A stretch of 40,081 nt of DNA from Prauserella endophytica (GTDB taxonomy: Bacteria > Actinomycetota > Actinomycetes > Mycobacteriales > Pseudonocardiaceae), in assembly GCF_005146945.1 (NCBI RefSeq), contig NZ_SWMS01000039.1:1-40081 (forward strand), given 5' to 3'. Below the pieces are notes generated by a model. It was not told the DNA's origin, made no database searches, and was given only the letters and a program-made list of their open reading frames with translations. The position numbers were made by a program, and so were the translations under genes. Numbering within the stretch: the stretch's first letter is position 1; each line of letters opens with the position of its first letter. Positions 9,001 to 17,033 of the stretch are shown here, one piece after another.

Positions 9001-9570
9001 ATGGCCCACGCCGACGATCCGACCACGAACGCCGAGGTGAGCATGCGGGTTCGAGAGCTCTTGCTCCGCTCCGGACCGATCATTGAGGCCTTCCGCAGGA
9101 CCACCAGAAACGACCACCCTGGCCACGTCGTCCTGGACATTGCGGCCGATCTTGCAAGCCATCATCAGCGGCAGTGGCAGGCCGAGAACGTCAGCCGGGC
9201 CGTGGGCATCTCGGGGGATGAGATCGCCGCCTGCAAGCAGCTCATCGACGAACTCAACGCCCAGCGTGTCGCCCTCGTCGAGCGGATCGATACGTGGGTG
9301 GCACGGGAAATTCCCAGCCGTGCTGACGCGTCGTTGCACACCGAAACGCTGGGCTCGGTGATCGATCGCCTCGCGATCGCCTGGGTGCGCGCCAGCAACC
9401 TGACGGATACGGGCGAGATCCGCGAGACCGCGCGCCTGGCGCTGCGGCAGCTCGCCGAGCTGGCCGATGCCTACGACGACTTGATCCGCGATGTCGCCGC
9501 GGGTCACCGACGACTTCCAGCATGGCGGTCCCTGAAGACCTATAGGAGCACACATGATCAGCAACGTTGA
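9001..9570 (+). CDS. DUF4254-family protein
   Basis: This 189-aa helical protein matches the DUF4254 family by its core: a histidine-containing helix (HHQRQWQAENVSRA), then CKQLIDELNAQRVALVERIDTW (about residues 79-100), then TETLGSVIDRLAIAWVRA (about residues 117-134), the family signature. Its biochemical function is not known to me. It starts at ATG 9001, with AGGAGGG 8 bases upstream, and its last 17 bases overlap the next gene. Being first in an operon of nucleotide- and sugar-modifying enzymes, it may be an enzyme or a partner of the fusion kinase. Confidence 0.75.
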   Translation: MAHADDPTTNAEVSMRVRELLLRSGPIIEAFRRTTRNDHPGHVVLDIAADLASHHQRQWQAENVSRAVGISGDEIAACKQLIDELNAQRVALVERIDTWVAREIPSRADASLHTETLGSVIDRLAIAWVRASNLTDTGEIRETARLALRQLAELADAYDDLIRDVAAGHRRLPAWRSLKTYRSTHDQQR

Positions 9571-11431
9571 TGCCAGAGTGGTCTCCCTCAACGGCGTCGA
9601 CAACGTCGGGAAAACAACCCAACTGGCCTGGCTCTCCCGGAGCCTGCCCGGCGCACACCTCGTAGGCACCGTTGATCGATGGGACACCCGTTGGCAACAG
9701 GTCGCCTCGGGCGACTTCGCGCAGTGGTGGTTCGTTGCCTCGACCACCCCCGAGCACACCGGGTTGGTGCTGGGCAGTCACGCCGCTCGTCGCGCTGGCA
9801 GCGGGCAACTGGCGTTGGAGGACCGGGGATTACCCATGCTGCTGGCGACCTGTGCCGCCACCGCCGTGGTCAAGGACGGGTTCTCACCGGCTGACGCCCT
9901 ACACCTGGTCGAGAACATCGCCACCGACCTGCCCGTCGCCGAACACCGCCGCGAAGTGCACGTGCTGTTGCGACGATCGCCAGATCCCGCCCGCGAGGCA
10001 CACCAAGCGCTCCGTCGCGAGCCTAGGTCCACGGACCGGCGGTACGTGGCCTACCAGCATGCGCTAGCCGAGGTCGTGTCCCTTCAGGTCGCCCGCGGTG
10101 ACTACCACACGGTGCTCGAAATCGAGGACGCTCCGATTCTCGATGTCCAGAATCGTCTCCGGGAGCACCTACGTGGATTCGGCGTCCATGCCGGTGCGCT
10201 ACCGGTCGTCGCGTTGGATCGGCTCTGGGTACTGGCGGGTATGTCCGAGAGCGGCAAGAGCAGCGTGGGCGAGTTGCTCCGCGACGAGCTCGGGGTCACT
10301 CGCCTGAAGATCGGTTACCTGCTGGACGTGGCTGCACTGCGCGCCGGTGAGATCGACCCGTATGCCTGGTCGGAGTCGGAGCAGGCCGAACGGCTCACCG
10401 AGGAAGTCTTGCGGTTCGCCGAGACCACGAAGGCTCGCACGATCAGCGTAGAAAGTGCCCACCGTTTCGAGGCGACCGCGCACCTCAAGCGCGTATGGGG
10501 CGAGCACTGCCAGGTGGCGTATGTGGACGCTGACTCTGCTGTGCGGGCGAGTCGCGCGGCGGAAACAGAAGTGCGCTTACGTGCCCGCGATGAGACCAAG
10601 CACGAACGTGGCGCGGACCGCATCGTCGACATCGCCGATCACGTCATCGACAACACGGGCTCGCTGGCCGCGCTGAAGCTCGCAGTTCACCGGCTGGTAG
10701 CGACGGCAGACCTTCAGCATGTCGCGCTCGATACCAGTGATCCCGTTACCCACGCCGAGTGGCTGCGGCAGGCCAGCGATCACATTGTCGACGAGCAGGT
10801 TGCACTTGTCCTCGCCACAGGCACGACCGGCACGGCGGGTTGGCGGGACCGGTGGAGTGATCTGGACCTGCTTGTCGTGCGTGACACCGCACCGGCGGAC
10901 TGGCTCCGCCGCACACTCGGCGCACTGCCAATTCCGGACGGGATCAAGATGGGGATCAGCACCTTCACGACGAGCGACATTGACGCCCTGCGAGTACCGC
11001 CCCGCGTGGTGCAATCGCTGCGCCGTGCCGCACAGGGAGTCGGGGTGATCTACCACCGGCCCGGCTACCGGGTTCCCGTCCCCGTCAGCGCACATGGGGA
11101 CCGGACCAGTCGTGGGGAACTCGGGTTGATCCTGATGACCACACGGCGTCTGCTGGCCGCCCCCATGTTCGACGTGCGGGCCGTGCACAAGCATCTGGTG
11201 CTGCTGGCGAAGATCCTGTTGCGCGCTGATGGCTACCACTTCGATGACGTCGAGGACGTGTTGGCAGTTTTCCGCGATCTGCACCCAGACGCGGCCTGTG
11301 ATCCCCCTGTCCTCGACGACCTGATCGACCGCTCCGATGACCCCGCCGTGCGTCAGCGGCTCCTCGAGGCCGCCGACCGGCTGTTGAGCTATGTCGATCG
11401 ACTCGACCACATCGTGAGGACCAGCGCATGA
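9554..11431 (+). CDS. Three-domain fusion: thymidylate-kinase-like, adenylyl-kinase-like and nucleotidyltransferase
   Basis: This 625-aa protein joins three units. Residues 1-215 have a dTMP-kinase-type P-loop (NGVDNVGKTTQ, about 13-23) and a DR-like motif (LALEDRGLP). Residues 220-390 have a second P-loop (GMSESGKSS, about 228-236), followed by an HRF/RVWG region and a charged lid (RLRARDETKHERGADRI) typical of small-molecule or nucleotide kinases. Residues 395-625 have a minimal nucleotidyltransferase motif (GTTGTAGW, then SDLDLLVV, about 424-441) and a helical tail. It starts at ATG 9554 with GGAG 5 bases upstream, inside the end of the DUF4254 gene, and overlaps the next gene as ATGA. The fused activities suggest stepwise phosphorylation and nucleotidylation of one substrate; the substrate is unknown. 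Either P-loop domain could be degenerate. Confidence 0.8.
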   Translation: MISNVDARVVSLNGVDNVGKTTQLAWLSRSLPGAHLVGTVDRWDTRWQQVASGDFAQWWFVASTTPEHTGLVLGSHAARRAGSGQLALEDRGLPMLLATCAATAVVKDGFSPADALHLVENIATDLPVAEHRREVHVLLRRSPDPAREAHQALRREPRSTDRRYVAYQHALAEVVSLQVARGDYHTVLEIEDAPILDVQNRLREHLRGFGVHAGALPVVALDRLWVLAGMSESGKSSVGELLRDELGVTRLKIGYLLDVAALRAGEIDPYAWSESEQAERLTEEVLRFAETTKARTISVESAHRFEATAHLKRVWGEHCQVAYVDADSAVRASRAAETEVRLRARDETKHERGADRIVDIADHVIDNTGSLAALKLAVHRLVATADLQHVALDTSDPVTHAEWLRQASDHIVDEQVALVLATGTTGTAGWRDRWSDLDLLVVRDTAPADWLRRTLGALPIPDGIKMGISTFTTSDIDALRVPPRVVQSLRRAAQGVGVIYHRPGYRVPVPVSAHGDRTSRGELGLILMTTRRLLAAPMFDVRAVHKHLVLLAKILLRADGYHFDDVEDVLAVFRDLHPDAACDPPVLDDLIDRSDDPAVRQRLLEAADRLLSYVDRLDHIVRTSA

Positions 11432-12015
11432 CTACCGAAAACCTGTCCACAGTCAGCGGGCACATGGCCGCCGACGGCGCCGCGTATGGCGCGTGCCGCG
11501 TGCGTCGTCTCGGTGTCGGTCCCGGCGCGCGTGAGGTTCGGATCGTGCACGAACTTGACGGCATTCTCGGCGAGGTCCATCCGGCGGCGTTGCTACGTAC
11601 CGGCCATGCCTTGTGGCAGGCGTGGTGTCGCCATCCCGCTTTCACCATGCCCGATCTGCTGTTGGGCTTGGACGCGGGCGGGATTCTGCCGACTGTCGCG
11701 GTCGCGCTAGCCAGCGAATTGCCGTACCGCCTGGCGTGGAAGCTCGATCTCGATCTTCCGGACAAACACCAGTTCAGTGAACCCCACGCTCGACGCACCG
11801 AGGTTTTCACCTACGGCGACCTCGCCGGAGCGCGAGTGCTCGTCGTGGACGACGAGATCACCACGGGTGGGACGCTCACCAACCTTGTCGGCGTTCTGCG
11901 CAAAGCGGACGCGGAGGTTACCGGGATTGCATGCCTGATCGAGGACACCACCGGCGGTGCTCGCCGGGCGTTGCAGCCCTTGGGGGTGGCGCTGTGCACG
12001 CTGACGCATCTGTGA
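11428..12015 (+). CDS. Type I phosphoribosyltransferase
   Basis: A 195-aa PRTase-fold protein. The PRPP-binding loop VLVVDDEITTGGTL (about residues 133-146) is canonical for type I phosphoribosyltransferases: hydrophobic strand, two acidic residues, then TTGGT. An earlier LLLGLDAGGILPTVAVALA segment fits the pyrophosphate loop region. The substrate base cannot be assigned; the hood is unlike clear orotate or hypoxanthine enzymes. The ATG at 11428 overlaps the stop of the fusion kinase, and its own TGA overlaps the GTG of the GT9 gene, so translation is coupled on both sides. Within the operon it probably attaches or removes a base, or phosphorylated ribose, using PRPP or its equivalent. Confidence 0.87.
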   Translation: MTTENLSTVSGHMAADGAAYGACRVRRLGVGPGAREVRIVHELDGILGEVHPAALLRTGHALWQAWCRHPAFTMPDLLLGLDAGGILPTVAVALASELPYRLAWKLDLDLPDKHQFSEPHARRTEVFTYGDLAGARVLVVDDEITTGGTLTNLVGVLRKADAEVTGIACLIEDTTGGARRALQPLGVALCTLTHL

Positions 12016-13079
12016 ACCCGTGGGCGACCGGCACGGTGACACAACATCTGGGCGGTCGCCGCATCGTGGCCCGCACGCACGCGCCGTTGGGGCGCTGCTT
12101 GCCGTATCGGCGCGCCGCTGGTGAAGGACCCGAAGCCACCGGCGGAGCCGAAGCGGTGAGCAGTTTGGGCTGGTCGGTCGTCCTCGGTAATCGCGGACTC
12201 GGCGACGTGATTCTCGCGCTCGCGCTGGTACGTGCCCTTGGCCACGCCAGCGAGCACGAGGGCGAGTTGCGTTACCGGGGACCGCGCCCACGGCTGATGC
12301 AGCGGTGCCGGCTGCCAATGAGTACCAGCCGCAGCAACTCGCCCCACATTGTCCATAGCGGACACAACGAGGAATTGACGTTCCATGCTCATCCCGAGAA
12401 ACCCCAGGCTTGGCTCGATGTTCTCGACGGCGAGCACGTCGAGGCGCACAGCGCGCTGCCGATGCGGTACTACCTTGCCGCCGAACAGACCCTCGGCGTT
12501 CGGCTGCCCGCCGACCACGCACCTCTCCCGGGTTTCACCTCTGCGGAGCGGGAACGGCCGTTTCACGTGGTGTTTGTCTCCGCGACCAGTTGGCCAACTC
12601 GGAAAGACTACGGGGCTGACGGCTTCGCCCTCGTGACACAAGTCCTCACCGACCAAATTGCCGCACCGTGGTCGTTCACGCTGATCACCAGCAGAGACGC
12701 CGAGCCGATCCAGCGCCCTGATCTTGACATCCTGACCGGACCAAACGCGGTGGACTGCCTCGATGTGTTCGCCTCTGCCGAGGTTGTGATCGGCAACGAC
12801 ACCGGGCTCACGCACCTAGCTGCTCTCACCGAACGATCCGATGGCACCGGGCCTCAGGTCATCGGGCTCTACGGCCGTCATGCGCACACCAAGTGGACCA
12901 CCGGCGCGGATCGGCATCACGCCATCGCCACACCGTTCTCCCAGATGCTCGCGGCAGCGGATCGATGCCCGGTGCGCGACCGCCTCGATGACACGCTGTG
13001 GTCGGCGTCGGCGGACCTGACCGGCATCCCTGCCGAGAGGATCGCCGAGTTCGCAACCCAGGTCATGGGCTGGCGATGA
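12012..13079 (+). CDS. GT9-type (heptosyltransferase-like) glycosyltransferase
   Basis: This 355-aa protein has the GT-B features of family 9. An N-terminal loop VLGNRGLGDVILALALVRAL (about residues 57-76) resembles the GLGD acceptor loop of heptosyltransferases. The C-terminal motif VVIGNDTGLTHLAAL (about residues 257-271), followed by VIGLYG, matches the nucleotide-sugar binding part. Family members usually transfer ADP-heptose to LPS; an actinomycete has no LPS, so the donor here should be another NDP-sugar. The start is the GTG at 12012 within the PRTase stop (GTGA). The TGA overlaps the next ATG (ATGA). The region of about 50 residues before the acceptor loop has no recognisable homology. 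Confidence 0.78.
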   Translation: MNPWATGTVTQHLGGRRIVARTHAPLGRCLPYRRAAGEGPEATGGAEAVSSLGWSVVLGNRGLGDVILALALVRALGHASEHEGELRYRGPRPRLMQRCRLPMSTSRSNSPHIVHSGHNEELTFHAHPEKPQAWLDVLDGEHVEAHSALPMRYYLAAEQTLGVRLPADHAPLPGFTSAERERPFHVVFVSATSWPTRKDYGADGFALVTQVLTDQIAAPWSFTLITSRDAEPIQRPDLDILTGPNAVDCLDVFASAEVVIGNDTGLTHLAALTERSDGTGPQVIGLYGRHAHTKWTTGADRHHAIATPFSQMLAAADRCPVRDRLDDTLWSASADLTGIPAERIAEFATQVMGWR

Positions 13080-14224
13080 GCGCCATGCCCCGGATCACAC
13101 ACCACCGACGCTTCACGGCCAACCACACCTGGCACGTCGACTGGGCAGGACAACGCTTCTTCGTCAAAGCCAACCCTCACCACGACGAAGCGCGTATCGA
13201 ACAGGCTGGGCACGCCAGACTGCGCCCCTTCTATCCAGTACTGCGGCTACGCCAAGCCCGCCGCATCGCCCGGTGGAGCGTCCTGGTCTACGACCGGTGG
13301 CCCCACCTCGGCCCAGACCACGGCCTGCTCCTCGACGAGATCACCCACGCTGATCGCACGTGCGACAGGAGACGTCTCGATGGCTGCCTTTCCGCTGTCT
13401 TCGGCCACTACCGGCAGGTGATCGCACGGAGCTTGTGCCACACAACCAACGGCGAGACCATCGGCAAGCTCTACGGCGAACGCGCCGCCCCGGACGGCAG
13501 GCTGGATCGCTACTACAAGGCCGACGCACCGTGGCCGATCCCGACAAGCGACGACCGCAAACTACGCCCGTCCGGCCTCACCGCAACCCACCTGGTCGTC
13601 AACGGCCGAAGCCACGCACTCGATTTCGCCCACATGCTGACCTGGCTACGGGTGCGCTTCGCCCGGCACAACCCCGTATGGGCCGCTGTGACACAAGGCG
13701 ATCCCACCGACCTCAACATCGGCTGGTCACCCCACGCCGGACCAGTGTGGTTCGACTACGACACCGGCGGACTCAACGCGCTACCCGGCGAAATCACCTG
13801 CTTCCTGCTCTACCAGCGCCTGCACGGCGCCTGGCTCACCCCGCACTACAACCCCGCCGCATTCCGCGATCACCCGACCGCACTTGCTCCGAGCAGCCTC
13901 GCCGAACCGATCATCCACATCGGACACAATGGGACATCGCTGGTGATCGACTACGAGCACATTCCCAGCCCTGCTCGCCGGCATGTCCTGCACCGATACC
14001 TCAATGAGATCGTCTACCCGCTGGCCAGCCACCTCGGCATCAACGACCTCATGGGCTGGCTGCGTCCCTACCTGGTGATGCGCCTTCTCGCCGTCTACCA
14101 CCTCGGCGACCTCGAACCCCGCGATGCCGCGCTGTCGCTGGCGCTACTGACCGAAGCACTCGATCCCGCGACCACTCTCGCAAGATTTCTCTCACTCACA
14201 CCGACAGAAGCGGAGGTCGGCTAA
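13076..14224 (+). CDS. APH-like phosphotransferase (predicted small-molecule kinase)
   Basis: A 382-aa protein with a protein-kinase-like or aminoglycoside-phosphotransferase fold. FFVKANP (about residues 28-34) carries the ATP-binding lysine. The catalytic loop reads QGDPTDLNIGW (about residues 205-215), that is HGDxxxxN with Gln in place of His, and the metal-binding motif is VWFDYDTGG (about residues 222-230). It starts at ATG 13076, overlapping the GT9 stop as ATGA; an upstream in-frame start would overlap GT9 by 26 codons. A phosphorylated sugar or nucleoside intermediate is the likely product. The His-to-Gln change is unusual but the catalytic Asp is kept. Resistance to an aminoglycoside is a less likely role, given the operon. 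Confidence 0.75.
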   Translation: MSAMPRITHHRRFTANHTWHVDWAGQRFFVKANPHHDEARIEQAGHARLRPFYPVLRLRQARRIARWSVLVYDRWPHLGPDHGLLLDEITHADRTCDRRRLDGCLSAVFGHYRQVIARSLCHTTNGETIGKLYGERAAPDGRLDRYYKADAPWPIPTSDDRKLRPSGLTATHLVVNGRSHALDFAHMLTWLRVRFARHNPVWAAVTQGDPTDLNIGWSPHAGPVWFDYDTGGLNALPGEITCFLLYQRLHGAWLTPHYNPAAFRDHPTALAPSSLAEPIIHIGHNGTSLVIDYEHIPSPARRHVLHRYLNEIVYPLASHLGINDLMGWLRPYLVMRLLAVYHLGDLEPRDAALSLALLTEALDPATTLARFLSLTPTEAEVG

Positions 14225-14225
14225 C

Positions 14226-14972
14226 GTGTCTCGCCCCGTCGCCATCGTCACCGGAGCAGGCTCCGGCATCGGCGCCGCCATCGCCGCTCGCCTCGCGCTT
14301 CGCTACGACCTGATCCTCACACACCTCACCGGTGACGACGACCTCCGCAGCGTGGTAACCCGTGCCGAACAAGCGGGGGCGACGATTGTGCCCGTGACCG
14401 GTGACCTCACCTCAGAGCCAACCCTCGACGCTCTTGCGCTGGAGACCGATCATGCCGCCGATCGGCTCGCCGTTCTCGTCTCCAACGCCGGCGCCTACCC
14501 ACGCATCTCGTGGGACAGCACGGATCTTGCCACGTTCCGCCAGCAGGTCGAGATCAACCTGATCACTCACGCCGCGTGCGCTCAACTGGTCACGGCCCCG
14601 CTCACCGCGCGCAAGCAGGGACACATTGTCGCCGTGTCCTCGGTGCTCACACAACTCGGCCGAGTAGACCTCGCCGGGTACATCTCGGCCAAGAGTGGAC
14701 TCGAAGGGCTCGTGCGAGCACTGGCCCGCGAACTCGGGCCGCGCGGCATGACGGTCAACTGCGTCCGCGCTGGTTCGGTCGAGGTGCCCGCCGAGCACGC
14801 CGTCGTCGCAGACCACGACGCCATGCTCGGCCGCCAACTCGACCGGCAATGCATCAAACGGCGCGGTCAGCCGGAGGACATCGCCGCCGCTGTCGATTTT
14901 CTCACCTCTCCCGGCGCCGGCTTCATCACCGGCCAATGTCTCACCGTCGACGGGGGCTGGTGCATGACATGA
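14226..14972 (+). CDS. SDR-family NAD(P)-dependent oxidoreductase
   Basis: A 248-aa classical short-chain dehydrogenase/reductase. The cofactor motif TGAGSGIG (residues 9-16), SNAG (about 86-89), the catalytic serine in VSSVLTQLG (about 138), the YISAKSG Tyr/Lys pair (about 152-156) and the C-terminal GQCLTVDGG are all present, so the enzyme should be active. The GTG at 14226 lies one base after the APH-like stop, and its TGA overlaps the next ATG. The substrate is unknown; sequence order is closest to 3-oxoacyl-ACP reductase-like members, but the operon suggests a sugar or modified nucleoside hydroxyl or keto group. Confidence 0.9.
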   Translation: MSRPVAIVTGAGSGIGAAIAARLALRYDLILTHLTGDDDLRSVVTRAEQAGATIVPVTGDLTSEPTLDALALETDHAADRLAVLVSNAGAYPRISWDSTDLATFRQQVEINLITHAACAQLVTAPLTARKQGHIVAVSSVLTQLGRVDLAGYISAKSGLEGLVRALARELGPRGMTVNCVRAGSVEVPAEHAVVADHDAMLGRQLDRQCIKRRGQPEDIAAAVDFLTSPGAGFITGQCLTVDGGWCMT

Positions 14973-15568
14973 CCCCCGCCGTGCTCTGGATGCGCCACGG
15001 CACCTGCGAGGACGGACTGTGCCGCCCCGGAGCCCACGCCCGCCCTCACAGTCCCCTCACCGTCGGTGGCAGCGTCGAAGCCGAGTTCACCGCCCGCCAG
15101 CTCCAGGACCATCACTGGCCGCTGGCCGTAGTGGTCTCCAGTCCACTGCGCCGAGCCCGGCAGACCGCCTCGATCGCCGCGAGCACGCTCGGTGCGCGCG
15201 TGATCCGGCCGCTCGATGCCTTCGCCGAGTGGCGCGCACCGTCCTGCGTCCTCGGCCGCACCCCCTCGCAGTACCCACCCGCCTATCAAGCATGGCGCCA
15301 GCAACGCGGCCACGACCTCGACAGCGCTTTGCCCGGCGGTGAAAGCCTCCGCACGTTCGCGGAGCGAGCGAGCGAAGCCGCCAGAATCGCCCACCACCTC
15401 TCCACCACCCACGGCCCTGCCCTTGTTGTATCCCACCGGCTCCTCATCGGGGCCATCGCAGCCCTGCACATCGGCCACCGCAACGCCGCTGACATCTTCA
15501 GCTTGGCCAGCGAATTCCGCCTCGCTCCCGCCGGGCTGTGGGCACCCAACCGAGGAGTATCTCCATGA
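14969..15568 (+). CDS. Histidine-phosphatase-superfamily protein
   Basis: A 199-aa member of branch 1 of the histidine phosphatase superfamily. The phosphorylated histidine lies in WMRHGTCEDG (residues 7-16). SSPLRRARQTA (about residues 55-65) carries the conserved arginines, and the second catalytic histidine is in VVSHRLLIGAI (about 155-165), where most relatives have GHG. It starts at ATG 14969, overlapping the SDR stop, and its TGA overlaps the methyltransferase ATG. In this operon it probably removes a phosphate from a sugar or nucleotide intermediate. Related cobalamin phosphatases (CobC type) act on nucleotide loops, so a nucleoside phosphate substrate is reasonable, though unproven. 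Confidence 0.85.
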   Translation: MTPAVLWMRHGTCEDGLCRPGAHARPHSPLTVGGSVEAEFTARQLQDHHWPLAVVVSSPLRRARQTASIAASTLGARVIRPLDAFAEWRAPSCVLGRTPSQYPPAYQAWRQQRGHDLDSALPGGESLRTFAERASEAARIAHHLSTTHGPALVVSHRLLIGAIAALHIGHRNAADIFSLASEFRLAPAGLWAPNRGVSP

Positions 15569-16335
15569 CCAGCAGCGACGAGCACAGCAACCGCCTCCCG
15601 CGCGAATCCGACCACGAGCGATCGGTCCGCCGCCGCCTGGCACGCCTGCTGGCCAACAGCCCCATCCCGCCGGAGGAACTGGTCGACAACCTGGCGCTGT
15701 ACCTTCGCCGTCAGCCACTCACCGACCTGCTGTCGCTGGACGCTCTGTACCGGATGATCGTCGACGTGCCCGGCGCAATCATGGAGTTCGGCGTACATCG
15801 CGGCCGTCACGTCGCCGCCCTGACAGCACTTCGCGGCGTCTACGAGCCCTACAACCCGCACCGCCGGATCATCGGATTCGACACCTTCACCGGCTTCCCC
15901 GACGTCGCCGAGATTGACGTCACCGCCGCGAGTGCGGTGACCGGCAAGTTCGCCGTACCCGCCGACTACCCCGACCACCTGCGCGACATACTCAACGGCC
16001 ACGAGGACGCCGAACACCTCGGTCACATCCGCCGGACGCTCCTCGTTGAGGGCGACGTGCGCGACACCCTGCCCCGCTACCTCGATCAGAACCCTCACAC
16101 GATCATCGCCCTAGCCTACTTCGACCTCGATCTCTACAAGCCCACCCGCGACACGCTCAAGGCCATTCAGCCCTACCTCACGCGCGGAAGCGTGCTTGCG
16201 TTCGACCAGCTCGCTCACGCCAAGTGGCCAGGCGAAACCGCCGCTCTCCGGGACACCCTGGGCATCGACCACGACAGCCTGCACCTCTTACCCGGTCGTG
16301 CCACACCCACCTATCTACGATGGAACGCGAGCTGA
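15565..16335 (+). CDS. TylF/MycF-type class I SAM-dependent methyltransferase
   Basis: A 256-aa protein resembling the macrocin O-methyltransferase group. Motif I is IMEFGVHRGRHVAAL (about residues 72-86), followed by the acidic region IGFDTFTGFPDV (about 103-114), the metal-site segment AYFDLDLYKPTRDTL (about 184-198) and the family-typical GSVLAFDQLAHAKWPGE (about 208-224). Known TylF/MycF enzymes O-methylate deoxysugars on macrolides. Here the substrate is probably the product of the upstream enzymes. The start at ATG 15565 has GGAG 8 bases upstream and overlaps the phosphatase stop. It is the last gene of the operon and meets the convergent Nudix gene with a 2-base gap. Confidence 0.83.
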   Translation: MTSSDEHSNRLPRESDHERSVRRRLARLLANSPIPPEELVDNLALYLRRQPLTDLLSLDALYRMIVDVPGAIMEFGVHRGRHVAALTALRGVYEPYNPHRRIIGFDTFTGFPDVAEIDVTAASAVTGKFAVPADYPDHLRDILNGHEDAEHLGHIRRTLLVEGDVRDTLPRYLDQNPHTIIALAYFDLDLYKPTRDTLKAIQPYLTRGSVLAFDQLAHAKWPGETAALRDTLGIDHDSLHLLPGRATPTYLRWNAS

Positions 16336-16337
16336 GA

Positions 16338-16814
16338 TCAACCGACAGCAGCCGCCTCGGCTAGCAGCGCTTCGCGATTGGCCAGGATGAACTCCTTCAA
16401 CGCGGTCGGCTTCAAGTCGATCGAGGTCAACCCGTCGCTGCGCAGGTCAATCCGGTCCAGGTCATAGCCGCCGCGCGACGCGTCGATGAACTCCGGCCCC
16501 CTACGAGCGGACTCATCGACCGTGACCAGCCGCGCGACGAAAAAGTGTTGCACCGCGACCCCGGAATCCGACGGCGAACTGAACAGGAACACCTGCGACG
16601 CCCCAGCCGCCTCGGCGCCCAACTCCTCGCTCAGCTCGCGATACAGCGCCGCCTCGATTGAGCTATCACCGTCCTCGACGCCGCCACCCGGCGCCGTCCA
16701 GTACAGCTCTTGCCCCGGCTTCGTACGCTTGATCAACACCAACCGACCCTGATCATCGATCAAGATCGCCCTCGCCGCACGTCGCCCTACTGTCACTGCC
16801 ATCTGTTCCGTCAC
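16338..16814 (-). CDS. Nudix hydrolase
   Basis: A 158-aa Nudix protein with a full Nudix box (GGGVEDGDSSIEAALYRELSE followed by ELGAEA, about residues 43-69). The N-terminal strand AARAILIDDQGRLVLIKR and the tail LKPTALKEFILAN are typical of actinobacterial Nudix enzymes acting on nucleotide derivatives. It converges on the methyltransferase gene with only two bases between stop codons, so no terminator separates them. The start may be GTG 16814 or ATG 16802 (MAVTVGRR); neither has a strong ribosome-binding site. As a second Nudix enzyme at the far end of the cluster it may share a clean-up role with the one at 6013. Confidence 0.85.
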   Translation of the reverse strand: MTEQMAVTVGRRAARAILIDDQGRLVLIKRTKPGQELYWTAPGGGVEDGDSSIEAALYRELSEELGAEAAGASQVFLFSSPSDSGVAVQHFFVARLVTVDESARRGPEFIDASRGGYDLDRIDLRSDGLTSIDLKPTALKEFILANREALLAEAAAVG

Positions 16815-16976
16815 GGCTAACTACCTTACGACCGCCCTCCACCAACATGCGCGCAGCGCATGGCGCGGCAGGGCAACACCCGAAGCTGCGCAGTCGACCG
16901 GAGTAGCAACCTGGCGCAATAAACAACAAAAACTCGCGGAAGAACCATCAAGACACAAGAAACATGGGGACAGTTA

Positions 16977-17033
16977 CTAAGGCACAGGCTTTCGCGTCTC
17001 CGGGGTTCCCACTGCACGGAGCACCTCGGCTAG
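16977..17033 (-). pseudogene. 3' end of an immunity-like gene cut off by IS701
   Basis: Read leftward from the CTAG duplication, this stretch continues the small gene at 18456-18660: HL joins to AEVLRAVGTPETRKPVP and a TAG stop at 16977-16979. Removing the element and one CTAG copy restores an 85-codon protein with SESWAHLAEVLRAV across the junction, which confirms the insertion point. Confidence 0.8.

Noticed and set aside
8656-9759. 367-codon minus-strand frame across the operon leader and first genes
   Set aside because: It runs antisense to the DUF4254 and fusion kinase genes, has no domain and lacks a ribosome-binding site.
13076-14224. Aminoglycoside resistance gene
   Set aside because: The fold is APH-like but the HGD motif is QGD and the gene lies in an eight-gene metabolic operon; resistance is not supported.
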